Below, piece by piece: positions 24,229-35,864 of a stretch of DNA of 64,000 bases. Numbering within the stretch: the first letter of the stretch is position 1; each line of letters opens with the position of its first letter. A model generated the notes under the pieces. It had not been told where the DNA came from. It saw only the letters and a list, made by a program, of their open reading frames with translations, and did not search any database. The stretch lies in the NCBI GenBank assembly GCA_947561585.1, contig CANNZV010000519.1, forward strand, positions 186,001-250,000. Direction: 5' to 3'. The position numbers and the translations under genes were made by a program. Origin of the DNA: Caprella mutica. Lineage: Eukaryota > Arthropoda > Malacostraca > Amphipoda > Caprellidae.

Positions 24229-24466
24229 ATATTGTTTAAGCAACATTAAGATGCAGAATGACAGGCTATGACTAGACATGGGCGGTATGGTACACAATAA
24301 CAGTGTTCTAGAGGCCTAATTGCTCTTACAGGGTGGTACACGCTGAAATACTTACAATGTACCAATAAATCACTTGTTGTTAGTATAATGAAGCCGGGAT
24401 ATGAGTTTTATTGAGGCTCTTTGAGTTTTAATGAATGTGGTATATCGTGTTTACGAAGAATTGGTA
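24229..24466. other. Unique DNA, no gene seen
   Basis: Short unique stretch. Nothing coding-like. Confidence 0.45.
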
Positions 24467-24600
24467 GGGTACGTTATGAATTATCGGTCTGTTTCAAATC
24501 TTCGGTCTTATATGAAAAACACGATTTGATAATCATTATTTAATTAGTATTGTTTTGGTATCCATGATACCTGTAGGTATCATGGATACCAATTAATAAA
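24467..24600 (+). mobile_element. Family B MITE, left arm plus core, right arm lost
   Basis: After TA (24465-24466): GGGTACGTTATGAATTATCG, TCTGTTTCAAATCTTCGG, then an intact core palindrome TTGGTATCCATGATACC. The right arm is replaced by unrelated sequence. The exon-like segment at 24646 follows 45 bp later. Confidence 0.8.
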
Positions 24601-24645
24601 AGAATAAACATATCAATAATGTTTTCCTTTTGCATGATTTGATAG

Positions 24646-24786
24646 TACAAGGGACTGGAAGAAGCAGTCAGAAAGGAAAGTGGCTCCATGAACAAAGTCA
24701 CCTACCACCAGCGGATAACAAAGCTCATGGATGCAGAGAAGCTCCTCTGTGTTACAGAGTGTTTTAATTATACTAATTATGTGTAA
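24646..24786 (+). pseudogene. Exon-like fragment sharing 36 bp with 54637-54672
   Basis: Seen: after a T-rich tract and an AG (24644-24645), a frame of 46 codons runs to TAA at 24784-24786. It starts YKGLEEAVRKE and continues with SGSMNKVTYHQRI and TKLMDAEKLL. The first 34 nt plus the AG are identical to the minus strand at 54672-54637, in the same frame, where the protein also reads YKGLEEAVRKE. After that the two differ completely. The composition (many K, E, charged residues) is unlike the AT-rich background. Inference: a duplicated 3' exon piece, a decayed gene copy, or an alternative terminal exon moved by rearrangement. I do not recognise the family. A second plus frame is also open here, so coding status is uncertain. 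Confidence 0.35.
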
Positions 24787-24964
24787 TTCTATAAGACTAC
24801 TATAACTAAAGGAAAGATGTGTTGAAAAATTTCAACAAAGAATTTAGTTGAGTTTCTTTACAGGTTTTTAGTTCACAGGTGGTTCTTAGAATTCTTTTTA
24901 CCATTCGAGAGAATTGCAACGGTACATCTTTAGAACAGCTTTGGTGCACATGTGCTGTTTGCAC

Positions 24965-27900
24965 CCCTCACTGTGCACTTTATTTACAACTCTTGGTGGT
25001 TGTTTTAACTCTTCACTGTGCACTTTATTTACAACTATTGGTGGTTGTTTTAACTCTTTACTGTGCACTTTATTTACAACTATTGGTGGTTGTTTTAACT
25101 CTTTACTGTGCACTTTATTTACAACTATTGATGGTTGTTTTAACCCTTCACTGTGCACTTTATTTACAACTCTTGGTGGTTGTTTTAGCTCTTCACTGTG
25201 CACTTTATTTACAACTACTGGTGGTTGTTTTAACTCTTCACTGTGCACTTTATTTACAACTCTTGGTGGTTGTTTTAACTCTTCACTGTGCACTTTATTT
25301 ACAACTCTTGGTGGTTGTTTTAACTCTTTACTGTGCACTTTATTTACAACTATTGGTGGTTGTTTTAACTCTTTACTGTGCACTTTATTTACAACTATTG
25401 ATGGTTGTTTTAACCCTTCACTGTGCACTTTATTTACAACTCTTGGTGGTTGTTTTAACTCTTCACTGTGCACTTTATTAACAACTATTGGTGGTTGTTT
25501 TAACTCTTCACTGTGCACTTTATTTACAACTATTGGTGGTTGTTTTAACTCTTTACTGTGCACTTTATTTACAACTATTGGTGGTTGTTTTAACTCTTTA
25601 CTGTGCACTTTATTTACAACTATTGATGGTTGTTTTAACCCTTCACTGTGCACTTTATTTACAACTCTTGGTGGTTGTTTCAACTCTTCACTGTGCACTT
25701 TATTAACAACTATTGGTGGTTGTTCTAACTCTTTACTGTGCACTTTATTTACAACTCTTGGTGGTTGTTTTAACTCTTCACTGTGCACTTTATTTACAAC
25801 TATTGGTGGTTGTTTTAACTCTTTACTGTGCACTTTATTTACAACTATTGGTGGTTGTTTTAACTCTTTACTGTGCACTTTATTTACAACTATTGGTGGT
25901 TGTTTTAACTCTTCACTGTGCACTTTATTTACAACTCTTGGTGGTTGTTTTAACTCTTCACTGTGCACTTTATTAACAACTATTGGTGGTTGTTCTAACT
26001 CTTTACTGTGCACTTTATTTACAACTCTTGGTGGTTGTTTTAACTCTTTACTGTGCACTTTATTTACAACTATTGGTGGTTGTTTTAACCCTTCATTGTG
26101 CAGTTTATTTACAACTCTTGGTGGTTGTTTTAACTCTTCACTGTGCACTTTATTTACAACTATTGGTAGTTGTTTTAACTCTTCACTGTGCACTTTATTT
26201 ACAACTATTGGTGGTTGTTTTAACCCTTCATTGTACAGTTTATTTACAACTCTTGGTAGTTGTTTTAACTCTTCACTGTGCACTTTATTTACAACTATTG
26301 GTAATTGTTTTAACCCTTCATTGTGCAGTTTATTTACAACTCTTGGTGGTTGTTTTAACTCTTCACTGTGCACTTTATTTACAACTCTTGGTGGTTGTTT
26401 TAACCCTTCATTGTGCAGTTTATTTACAACTCTTGGTGGTTGTTTTAACTCTTCACTGTGTACTTTATTTACAACTGTTGGTAGTTGTTTTAACTCTTTA
26501 CTGTGCACTTTATTAACAACTAATAGTGGTTGTTTTAACTCTTCACTGTGCACTATATTTACAACTATTGGTGGTTGTTTTAACCCTTCATTGTGCACTT
26601 TATTTACAACTCTTGGTGGTTGTTTCAACTCTTCACTGTGCACTTTATTAACAACTATTGGTGGTTGTTCTAACTCTTTACTGTGCACTTTATTTACAAC
26701 TATTGATGGTTGTTTTAACCCTTCACTGTGCACTTTATTTACAACTATTGGTGGTTGTTTTAACTCTTTACTGTGCACTTTATTTACAACTATTGGTGGT
26801 TGTTTTAACTCTTTACTGTGCACTTTATTTACAACTCTTGGTGGTTGTTTTAACTCTTCACTGTGCACTTTATTTACAACTATTGGTGGTTGTTTTAACT
26901 CTTTACTGTGCACTTTATTTACAACTATTGGTGGTTGTTTTAACTCTTTACTGTGCACTTTATTTACAACTATTGATGGTTGTTTTAACCCTTCACTGTG
27001 CACTTTATTTACAACTCTTGGTGGTTGTTTTAACTCTTCACTGTGCACTTTATTAACAACTATTGGTGGTTGTTTTAACTCTTCACTGTGCACTTTATTT
27101 ACAACTATTGGTGGTTGTTTTAACTCTTTACTGTGCACTTTATTTACAACTATTGGTGGTTGTTTTAACTCTTTACTGTGCACTTTATTTACAACTATTG
27201 ATGGTTGTTTTAACCCTTCACTGTGCACTTTATTTACAACTCTTGGTGGTTGTTTCAACTCTTCACTGTGCACTTTATTAACAACTATTGGTGGTTGTTC
27301 TAACTCTTTACTGTGCACTTTATTTACAACTCTTGGTGGTTGTTTTAACTCTTCACTGTGCACTTTATTTACAACTATTGGTGGTTGTTTTAACTCTTTA
27401 CTGTGCACTTTATTTACAACTATTGGTGGTTGTTTTAACTCTTTACTGTGCACTTTATTTACAACTATTGGTGGTTGTTTTAACTCTTCACTGTGCACTT
27501 TATTTACAACTCTTGGTGGTTGTTTTAACTCTTCACTGTGCACTTTATTAACAACTATTGGTGGTTGTTCTAACTCTTTACTGTGCACTTTATTTACAAC
27601 TCTTGGTGGTTGTTTTAACTCTTTACTGTGCACTTTATTTACAACTATTGGTGGTTGTTTTAACCCTTCATTGTGCAGTTTATTTACAACTCTTGGTGGT
27701 TGTTTTAACTCTTCACTGTGCACTTTATTTACAACTATTGGTAGTTGTTTTAACTCTTCACTGTGCACTTTATTTACAACTATTGGTGGTTGTTTTAACC
27801 CTTCATTGTACAGTTTATTTACAACTCTTGGTAGTTGTTTTAACTCTTCACTGTGCACTTTATTTACAACTATTGGTAATTGTTTTAACCCTTCATTGTG

Positions 27901-29309
27901 CAGTTTATTTACAACTCTTGGTGGTTGTTTTAACTCTTCACTGTGCACTTTATTTACAACTCTTGGTGGTTGTTTTAACCCTTCATTGTGCAGTTTATTT
28001 ACAACTCTTGGTGGTTGTTTTAACTCTTCACTGTGTACTTTATTTACAACTGTTGGTAGTTGTTTTAACTCTTTACTGTGCACTTTATTAACAACTAATA
28101 GTGGTTGTTTTAACTCTTCACTGTGCACTATATTTACAACTATTGGTGGTTGTTTTAACCCTTCATTGTGCACTTTATTTACAACTCTTGGTGGTTGTTT
28201 CAACTCTTCACTGTGCACTTTATTAACAACTATTGGTGGTTGTTCTAACTCTTTACTGTGCACTTTATTTACAACTATTGATGGTTGTTTTAACCCTTCA
28301 CTGTGCACTTTATTAACAACTATTGGTGGTTGTTTTAACTCTTCACTGTGCACTTTATTTACAACTATTGGTGGTTGTTTTAGCTCTTCACTGTGCACTT
28401 TATTTACAACTACTGGTGGTTGTTTTAACCCTTCACTGTGCACTTTATTTACAACTACTGGTGGTTGTTTTAACTCTTCACTGTGCACTTTATTTACAAC
28501 TACTGGTGGTTGTTTTAACCCTTCACTGTGCACTTTATTTACAACTACTGGTGGTTGTTTTAACTCTTCACTGTGCACTTTATTTACAACTACTGGTGGT
28601 TGTTTTAACCCTTCATTGTGCACTTTATTAACAACTGTTGGTGGTTGTTTTAACCCTTCACTGTGCACTTTATTTACAACTACTGGTGGTTGTTTTAACC
28701 CTTCACTGTGCACTTTATTAACAACTGTTGGTGGTTGTTTTAACTCTTCACTGTGCACTTTATTTACAACTATTGGTGGTTGTTTTAACTCTTCACTGTG
28801 CACTTTATTTACAACTACTGGTGGTTGTTTTAACCCTTCACTGTGCACTTTATTAACAACTATTGGTGGTTGTTCTAACTCTTTACTGTGCACTTTATTA
28901 ACAACTGTTGGTGGTTGTTTTAACCCTTCACTGTGCACTTTATTAACAACTGTTGGTGGTTGTTTTAACTCTTCACTGTGCACTTTATTAACAACTCTTG
29001 GTGGTTGTTTTAACTCTTCACTGTGCACTTTATTAACAACTCTTGGTGGTTGTTTTAACTCTTCACTGTGCACTTTATTTACAACTCTTGGTGGTTGTTT
29101 TAACTCTTCACTGTGCACTTTATTTACAACTATTGGTGGTTGTTTTAACTCTTCACTGTGCACTTTATTAACAACTCTTGGTGGTTGTTTTAACTCTTCA
29201 CTGTGCACTTTATTTACAACTACTGGTGGTTGATTTAACTCTTTACTGTGCACTTTATTTACAACTACTGGTGGTTGTTTTAACCCTTCACTGTGCACTC
29301 TATTCACAA
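24965..29309. repeat. 45-bp minisatellite, about 96 units, with a 1,575-bp internal duplication
   Basis: Unit of exactly 45 bp: CACTGTGCACTTTATTTACA, ACTATTGGTGGTTGTTTTAA and CTCTT. Variable sites are TCA/TTA, CTCTT/CCCTT, AC(TA/TC/TG)TT or ACTAC before GG, and TTTACA/TTAACA. The minus strand is open for 1,478 codons (repeat VVNKVHSEELKQPP plus one variable residue) and the plus strand for 1,439 codons (CTLFTT(L/I)GGCFNSSL). In both frames nearly all unit differences change the amino acid, and both strands being open is what a stop-free 45-bp unit gives. Positions about 25310-26737 recur at a constant 1,575-bp offset (35 units) to about 28312. Confidence 0.95.
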
Positions 29310-29669
29310 TATATATCCATTCATAGTTAATCAATTTAAGTTATAACATATCACATTTAATAATAAAACAACAAAGCAAATTTTATACAAACATGCCGGA
29401 AAGTCAACGATCTATCAGGCGGTATAATGAAAATATCAATACTTTATTTTCTATTTACTTTAAATGCTATCAGATATCAATTGTAGTGGCGGCTAACAGA
29501 TGAAACTGACATCATTCTGAGAAGAAGTCTTATCTCGCTTATCTATGCCTACTGATAAGGTGTTGAAGTAGTGTATCGTAGCTATGGTCCCATTCGAGAT
29601 AAGTAAGATATTAAGGTTAGGTTGCATTGTACTACATTATGTATGTAATCGCTTTGAGAGGCTGCAGAT
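29310..29669. other. Unique DNA, no gene assigned
   Basis: Unique stretch. From ATG at 29393 a 36-codon plus frame begins MPESQRSIRRYN. Its first 11 bases also occur on the minus strand near 55020, but I cannot show it is coding. Confidence 0.4.
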
Positions 29670-30174
29670 AAAGTTATGGCGGGGCCTTAGAAGATTGAGA
29701 GGAAAAGTTATGGCGGGGCCATAGAAGATTAAGAGGGAAAGTTATGGTGGAGCCATAGAAGATTAAGAGGGAAAGTTATGGTGGGGCCATAGAAGATTAA
29801 GAGGGAAAGTTATGGTGGGGCCATAGAAGATTGAGAGGGAAAGTTATGGTGGAGCCATAGAAGATTAAGAGGGAAAGTTATGGTGGAGCCATAGAAGATT
29901 AATTGGGAAAGTTATGGTGGAGCCATAGAAGATTAAGAGGGAAAGTTATGATGGGGCCATAGAAGATTAAGAGGGAAAGTTATGGTGGAGCCATAGAAGA
30001 TTAAGAGGGAAAGTTATGGTGGAGCCATAGAAGATTAAGAGGGAAAGTTATGGTGGGGCCATAGAAGATTAAGAGGGAAAGTTATGGTGGGGCCATAGAA
30101 GATTAAGAGGGAAAGTTATGGTGGGGCCATAGAAGATTGAGAGAAAGTTATGATGGAGCCATAGAAGATTAAGA
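29670..30174 (+). repeat. Family G array, 34-bp units, about 15
   Basis: The unit is AAGTTATGGTGGAGCCATAG plus AAGATTAAGAGGGA. Unit variants are GGGGCC/GGAGCC, ATTGAGA and GGCGGGGCC. It is followed after 10 bp by family F copy 3, so two arm-expanding families lie side by side. Confidence 0.93.
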
Positions 30175-30205
30175 CCTTCTATAGTTTACACTATAATTGT
30201 TTGAA

Positions 30206-30570
30206 CAGTAGAAATCCTCTATAGGGAACTTCACTAATTCACTATAGAGGATTATCTTTACTATAGAGGATATGAGAGATGAATAGAAAACTTGCATTTT
30301 CAGGGCAGAATATAGAAAATATTTCCCTTCTTTTTTTAAAAGAAATTCATTATACAGGGTATTTTATTTCTCAGAACTCTAAAAAGAGGATGGTTCACTA
30401 TACATGACTTCACTATAGAGGAGTTGCACTGGTAGAACATCTCTTTCATAAAATATAACCAATTAACTAATGACAATTTGTGGCAGACTAAACTAAATAT
30501 GTTTACTACAGAGGTTAGTTTGTTATACAGGGTTCCACTAATCAGGATGGTTCACTATACAGGATCTACT
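30206..30570. mobile_element. Family F MITE, diverged or composite copy
   Basis: Left CAGTAGAAATCCTCTATAG and right GGATCTACTG. The interior holds several worn TIR motifs (TTCACTATAGAGGATTATC, GAGGATGGTTCACTATACA, GAGTTGCACTGGTAGAAC near 30420). The last looks like an internal right end, which suggests two nested or tandem insertions. Confidence 0.7.
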
Positions 30571-31180
30571 GTTAAATAATTTGTTAATAATAATAATTTT
30601 CAAATTCTTTATATTTTTCTTTAAATCTAAAAGCAATTAATGATGTATTTATTTTATGAAAAATTTATCCAAATAAAAATTTACCCAATAAAAAAAAAAT
30701 TCCAATAAAAAATGTATTCAATAAAAAATGTATCCAAAAAAAAACTTATCCAAGCTATTCAAGATCTCCATGACATTCCAATATAGTTCTTTTCTATGAA
30801 ATGTATATTTCAAATATTTGTATAATGTTTTCAACAAAGTCTGCTTAAACTCAACGTTCCACGTATCATGATAAATAATTTTAATACTTCACTAATTTTT
30901 ATTTCCTTCCAAATGATAACAGTTCATCAAACCAATTCCAGCAAAGTCAATTACATCCACAGTTTCAAACATACTCTTTTTTGCTCATACACACATATGT
31001 CAGTACCACATGTAGACTATGTTGTGTATGTTGGCTCCAAGCCTTCACACACGTGTGTCTACATACCTACATAGACAGCATTGCAACCACTATACTATTT
31101 ACTATACTATAGTGATAGTATTACTATCTCCCGGTAAAATGATACACTGGACCAGTCAATGATTTTCATTGTATTTCTTA
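30571..31180. other. AT-rich DNA, no gene seen
   Basis: Includes a degenerate A-rich tandem stretch at about 30655-30755 (AATAAAAATTTA(C/T)CCAA-type units of 17-21 bp). A 68-codon plus frame at 30868-31074 lies in unique sequence without coding-like features. Confidence 0.45.
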
Positions 31181-31390
31181 TGGTAAGTTACGAATTATCG
31201 GTCAGTTCCACATCTTCGTTCATATAAGATAAACTAATTAATTTGATATTTTAATTGGTATCCATGATACCCGCCGGTATCATGGATACCAATAGGTATC
31301 ATGGATACCAATTAAAATATCGAATTAAAATGGGGGGAAATTCTTCTATGACCGAAAATGTGGAACTGACCGATAATTCGTAACTTACCC
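31181..31390. mobile_element. Family B MITE with extra half-palindrome
   Basis: Left TGGTAAGTTACGAATTATCG (first base changed), right ATAATTCGTAACTTACCC. The core palindrome TTGGTATCCATGATACC / GGTATCATGGATACCAA is followed by one more GGTATCATGGATACCAA copy (about 31287-31310), a partial core duplication. Confidence 0.88.
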
Positions 31391-31619
31391 CTATGACATT
31401 GAAAGATAACTCTATCAGTCTGCATAATTTATTCAAGTACCTGATAATAGTACAAGTACTCATCAAGAAAACATTTTTTGTACTATGTTACACTTTATAT
31501 ATATAGCATACCTTTCTACAAACAGACAGACAGACAAATTTGAAAAAGTTAAGAAAAAGGACAGTCATGCTTTGGAATCAATTCGTTTCATGTGACACAT
31601 TTTTCACGGAAACGGAGTA

Positions 31620-31854
31620 GGGGTGAGTTCCTAATTATTGGTCTGTTCCACATCTTCGGACACGTAACGAAAATATATATTAATTATTTAACTTTCATTT
31701 CAATTATCTATGATAGCACATTTTTAATATCTAATAAAATTACAGAAAGGGATGAATAGCTTCGACGATCTCAGTTGAAGCTTTAGTGTATCTATACCGT
31801 TTTTTCTTATATGACCGAAGATGTGAAACTGACCGATAATTCATAACTTACCCC
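31620..31854. mobile_element. Family B MITE, long form
   Basis: TA at 31618-31619, then GGGGTGAGTTCCTAATTATT. Right end ACCGATAATTCATAACTTAC plus CCC. The centre has lost the palindrome and instead carries about 50 bp of other sequence with TAGCTTCGACGATCTCAG. Confidence 0.83.
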
Positions 31855-32156
31855 AGTTTACTTGAGTTAGTTTGACATTGAAATGATTTGTTCTATACCA
31901 ATTAACTATTGAAGGCTGAGTGATGTAACTATGATCTTGAAGTTAAAGAGAATATGTTCTAATTGCCTCCATCGAAGAGTAATTATAGAAAATGAATGAA
32001 AGCCTTTTTACTGAGAGGAATAGAATCTAATTGAATAATTGACTTACAATTAAATCTCTTGATTTGGAATGAAATATAATTGATAGATACGTAATATATG
32101 TTATAAGTAATAACATTTTAATATCATCCGACAATTTTCACTTTGATTTATGCTAT
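31855..32156. other. AT-rich DNA, no gene seen
   Basis: Unique AT-rich stretch, nothing coding-like. Confidence 0.45.
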
Positions 32157-32360
32157 AGAACTACACAGTACACAGTACAGTGCACAGTACAGTAGCACAA
32201 TACACAGTACATTGCACCAAAACAACAACACAGTACCCAATACACTGCACAGTACACTGTACCAAAACAGCAGCAGAGTACACAGTATAGTGCACCATGC
32301 ACTAGTACAGTGCCCAATAGATTGCACCACTCAGTGCATTGCACCATATTTTCGCAAAGT
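32157..32360. repeat. Degenerate ACAGTRC tandem repeat
   Basis: Repeated CACAGTACA(G/C)TGCAC words with AACAACAC interruptions. The period is irregular (5, 10, about 50 bp). The short open frames through it are by-products of the repeat. Confidence 0.75.
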
Positions 32361-32514
32361 ACATTCTCGCAGTGCAGCATTCCCTAGGAGTAATTTCTCC
32401 GAAGAGGCACTGACTCGTTCTTCTGGTTAAGGAGTTAGGCAGAAACAGGCAAACAGTTAAACCCAGTCATTGAATGGGAGCTGCTGAAGTCAGTGAGCAT
32501 GTACTTAATCACTA

Positions 32515-32674
32515 GGGTTGTGACAATATGCATTTGAAATCATAGATCCTAAGAATATCACAGACGAAAGGAAATACTATATACTGCTGGTTTAGAACGA
32601 TTCAATACTCTTTAATTCTCTACGTCTATAATATTTGCGGGATCTATGATTTTAAACGCACATTGTCACAATCC
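32515..32674. mobile_element. Family A MITE, copy 4 (160 bp)
   Basis: TA on both sides (32513-32514, 32675-32676). GGGTTGTGACAATATGC at left; ACGCACATTGTCACAATCC at right. It is about 15 bp shorter than copies 1 and 2, through loss of the GGTATCGAAT part of the interior. Confidence 0.87.
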
Positions 32675-33555
32675 TATTAACGACTGATAAAATCATCTCT
32701 GACATATACCCAATGTTTATCTACGGGAACTACTAGGTGGTATACTAGGTTATTTTATTTATTTCCTATTGGTATTTAAGTTCATGTCACATGTTTTACA
32801 TTTCTTCTGATAGTAGCTATATCAATCACACTCAGTTTCATAGAGTTTATCTAACGTACACACAGAGTTAAAGTACAGGGATGAGGTATAGGGTCGCCTC
32901 CAGTCAAGTACTTGTGGCGGAAGAACAGGTTTTTCTTCGAATTTACTATCTATGTGGCATATAGAAGCCAGTTTTCTGTGAATGTGCTTTAAGAAACTTA
33001 GCAAGAGAGAACTAACTATCGAAGTAACTGTAACTTTCTTCTGTTGTAACCTAATATTGCTTTTTTTGTGTGTGTGTTAGATAGCAGTGCAAGCAGAATC
33101 TTTTAGTATCGAATTCGAATAGTTAAATTATTTATCCCTAAAATATAAAGGTGTTATTCTTCCTATTTTTAATGGATAAATATTATCTTTTTAAACGAAA
33201 TAAAAATGTAATATTTATTTAATATATGTATTATTTGATCAGAATTTGTACAATTGTTTAATTTACAGGTTTGTAACATAGATAACATTTAACTGAACAA
33301 CAATTATAGCACGTCACACTGCCTACAACTATAATCAACCATTCAATTTATTACCATTTCAATGGCTATGAATGAATGGATACAGGGGTTCATTTTTTTG
33401 ATTAGTTTATAAGTACCTATTGTTGTGGTACAGTTTAAAGCCATTTAAAGGGCCCATAGAGTTAAATGGATGAAAAATATACACAGGAAATATCAGGTTA
33501 ATGTTTGTCATCTGAAAACTATTGTCACTCCTTTTTATTTTCAGTGAATAGAGTT
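32675..33555. other. AT-rich DNA, no gene seen
   Basis: Unique sequence. A 60-codon minus frame (32822-33004) has no supporting features. Confidence 0.45.
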
Positions 33556-34530
33556 AGGAGGATTGAGGCAGTGAGTGAGGCAGTGAGTGAGTGAGTGAGG
33601 CAGTGAGTGAGACAGAGAGTGAGGCAGAGAGTGAGACAGAGAGTGAGGCAGAGAGTGAGACAGAGAGTGAGACAAAGAGTGAGTGAGTGAAAAGTGAGGC
33701 AGAGAGTGAAATAATGAGTGAGGCAGTGAGTGAGTGAGGCAGTGAGTGAGACAGAGAGTGAGGCAGAGAGTGAGGCAGAGAGTGAGGTAATGAGTGAGTG
33801 AGTGAATAGTGAGGCAGAGAGTGAAGCAGTGAGTGAGTGAGGTAGTGAGTGAGTGAGTGAGTGAATGAGGCAGTGAGTGAGGCAGAGAGTGAGGCAGTAA
33901 GTGAGGCAGAGAGTGAGGCAGTGAGTGAGAAAGTGAGTGAGTGAGTGAGTGAGTGAGGCAGTGAGTGAGGTAGAGAGTGAGGCAGTGAGTGAGAAAGTGA
34001 GTGAGGCAGTGAGTGAGGCAGTGAGTGAAAAAGTGAGTGAGGAAGTGAGTGAGGCAGTGAGTGAGGCAGTGAATGAGTGAGTAAGTGAGTGAGGCAGTGA
34101 GTGAGGCAGTGAGTGAGGAAGTGAGTGAGGCAGTGAGTGAGTGAGTAAGTGAGTGAGGCAGTGAGTGAGGCAGAGAATGAGGCAGTGAGTGAGACAGTGA
34201 ATGAGAAAATGAGTGAGGCAGTGAGTGAGTGAGTGAGAAAGTGAGTGAGGCAGTGAGTGAGGAAGTGAGAGAGAAAGTGAGTGAGGCAGTGAGTGAGGCA
34301 GTGAGTGAGAAGTGAGTAAGGAAGTGAGTGAGGCAGTGAGAGAGAAAGTGAGTAAGGAAGTGAGTGAGGCAGTGAGTGAGAAAGTGAGTGATGAAGTGAG
34401 TGATTCAGTGAGTGAGTGAGTGAGTGAGTGAGTGAGGCAGTGAGTGAGGCAGTGAGTGAGGCAGTGAGTGAAGCAGTGAGTGAGGAAATGAGTGAGTGAG
34501 TGAGGCAGTGAGTGAGGCAGTGAGGCAGTC
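33556..34530. repeat. GTGAGTGAGGCA-type degenerate repeat
   Basis: A tandem of GTGA 4-mers organised into 8-12-bp words such as GAGGCAGTGAGT, with AGAGAGTGAG and AAAGTGAG variants. The minus strand has few stops, which gives a 337-codon SLTASLTHSL frame. This is a purine-strand simple repeat. Confidence 0.93.
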
Positions 34531-34941
34531 TCACAGCTGTCTCAATGAGAATGAGTTCAATTTGCACAAGTGTTGATGACTCACAAGAAGTGACTTAACA
34601 TTGTGACTATAGTACACTTGTGTACGTATGCAAATCGATGCCTATGGCACAGCACTACTTTATATGCCACTGTGATATGCATTCCAAATATAAATATATA
34701 TATACGATATGTCGCAGGATTAACGATTAACAATCATATCAAAATCTGTGAGATGGAAAATAAATTTAAAACAATTAAGTACCATTTTGACTCCCGGTGA
34801 TTATTTTAAATTGTAGCCTCGGCATTGAAATATTGCGGTATGAGATCAATATTTATTTAGCAGTTTTGCTGATAATATTATAATTAGGTGGTCTACAACA
34901 CGCACGTGTTTCAAACACCTGTAGGAGATAATCTATGTATA
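34531..34941. other. AT-rich DNA, no gene seen
   Basis: Unique sequence with a TATATATA stretch at about 34695. Nothing coding-like. Confidence 0.45.
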
Positions 34942-35283
34942 CTGTGGAACTCCTCTATAGTGAAATCCTCTATAATGAACTCCTCTATAGTGAACTCCTC
35001 TATAGTGAACTCCTCTATAATGAACTCCTCTATAGTGAACTCCTCTATAATGAACTCCTCTATAATGAACTCCTCTATAGTGAACTCCTCTATAATGAAC
35101 TCCTCTATAATGAACTCCTCTATAATGAACTCCTCTATAATGAACTCCTCTATAGTGAACTCCTCTATAATGAACTCCTCTATAATGAACTCCTCTATAA
35201 TGAACTCCTCTATAATGAACTCCTCTATAATGAACTCCTCTATAATGAACTCTTCTATAGTGACATCCTCTATAGTGAATGTA
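34942..35283 (-). repeat. Left 15-bp array of family F element 4
   Basis: About 21 units of GAACTCCTCTATA(A/G)T, starting CTGTGGAACTCC just after TA. It is the reverse complement of the array on the other side of the core. The dominant variant here is ATAATGAAC, whereas the right array has ATACAGGAG. Confidence 0.92.
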
Positions 35284-35430
35284 GTGTCCTGAGTAAAGAA
35301 GTAGCCTCTATAGTGAGCTTATTTTCTTTAGTCTTCCATAAAATGGCTATCAGTTATAGAAAACTGATAGCCATTTTATGTTACACATTTGTTAACTATA
35401 GAGGGTACTTTCTTACTCAGGACACTAAAT
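35284..35430. mobile_element. Family F MITE core between two opposing arrays
   Basis: GTCCTGAGTAAAGAAGTAGC, CTCTATAGTGAGC, TTTTCTTTAGTC, then the palindrome AAAATGGCTATCAGTTATAG with its complement, and back out through TACTTTCTTACTCAGGAC. The whole 34942-35692 block is one inverted repeat of about 750 bp. Confidence 0.88.
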
Positions 35431-35692
35431 TCACTATACAGGAGTTCACTATACAGGAGTTCACTAAACAGGAGTTCAATACACAGGAGTTCACTATACA
35501 GGAGTTCACTATAGAGGAGTTCACTATAGAGGAGTTCACTATAGAGGAGTTCACTACACAGGAGTTCACTATACAGGAGTTCACTATACAGGAGTTCACT
35601 ATACAAGAGTTCACTACACAGGAGTTCACTATAGAGGAGTTCACTATAGAGGAGTTCACTACACAGGAGTTCACTATAGAGGAGTTCTACTG
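35431..35692 (+). repeat. Right 15-bp array of family F element 4
   Basis: About 17 units of TTCACTATA(C/G)AGGAG, with ACTACACAGG variants, ending GGAGTTCTACTG before TA (35693-35694). The preserved terminal CTACTG shows that the units lie inside the element end and not beyond it. Confidence 0.92.
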
Positions 35693-35864
35693 TAGTTTTA
35701 TATAATCTGAAGGCACTGGATTCAAATATGGAAATTCGAAAAATATCTTTCGGTACAACAATGTTTTGACATCATCTTTTTTTCTATTAAACTTCAACCT
35801 TTTATCGTTAGTTAACAGGTTTTATATATTAGTTTAAGTAACTAAATATGATAAGTACATCATA

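Noticed and set aside
29393..29503. ATG with a 36-codon frame (MPESQRSIRRYN), sharing 11 bases ATGCCGGAAAG with the minus strand near 55020
   Set aside because: The match is only 11 bp and the following sequences differ. Recorded as a curiosity, not a gene.
33554..34567. 337-codon minus frame of SLTASLTHSL repeats
   Set aside because: Translation of a GTGA-type simple repeat with no unique domain.
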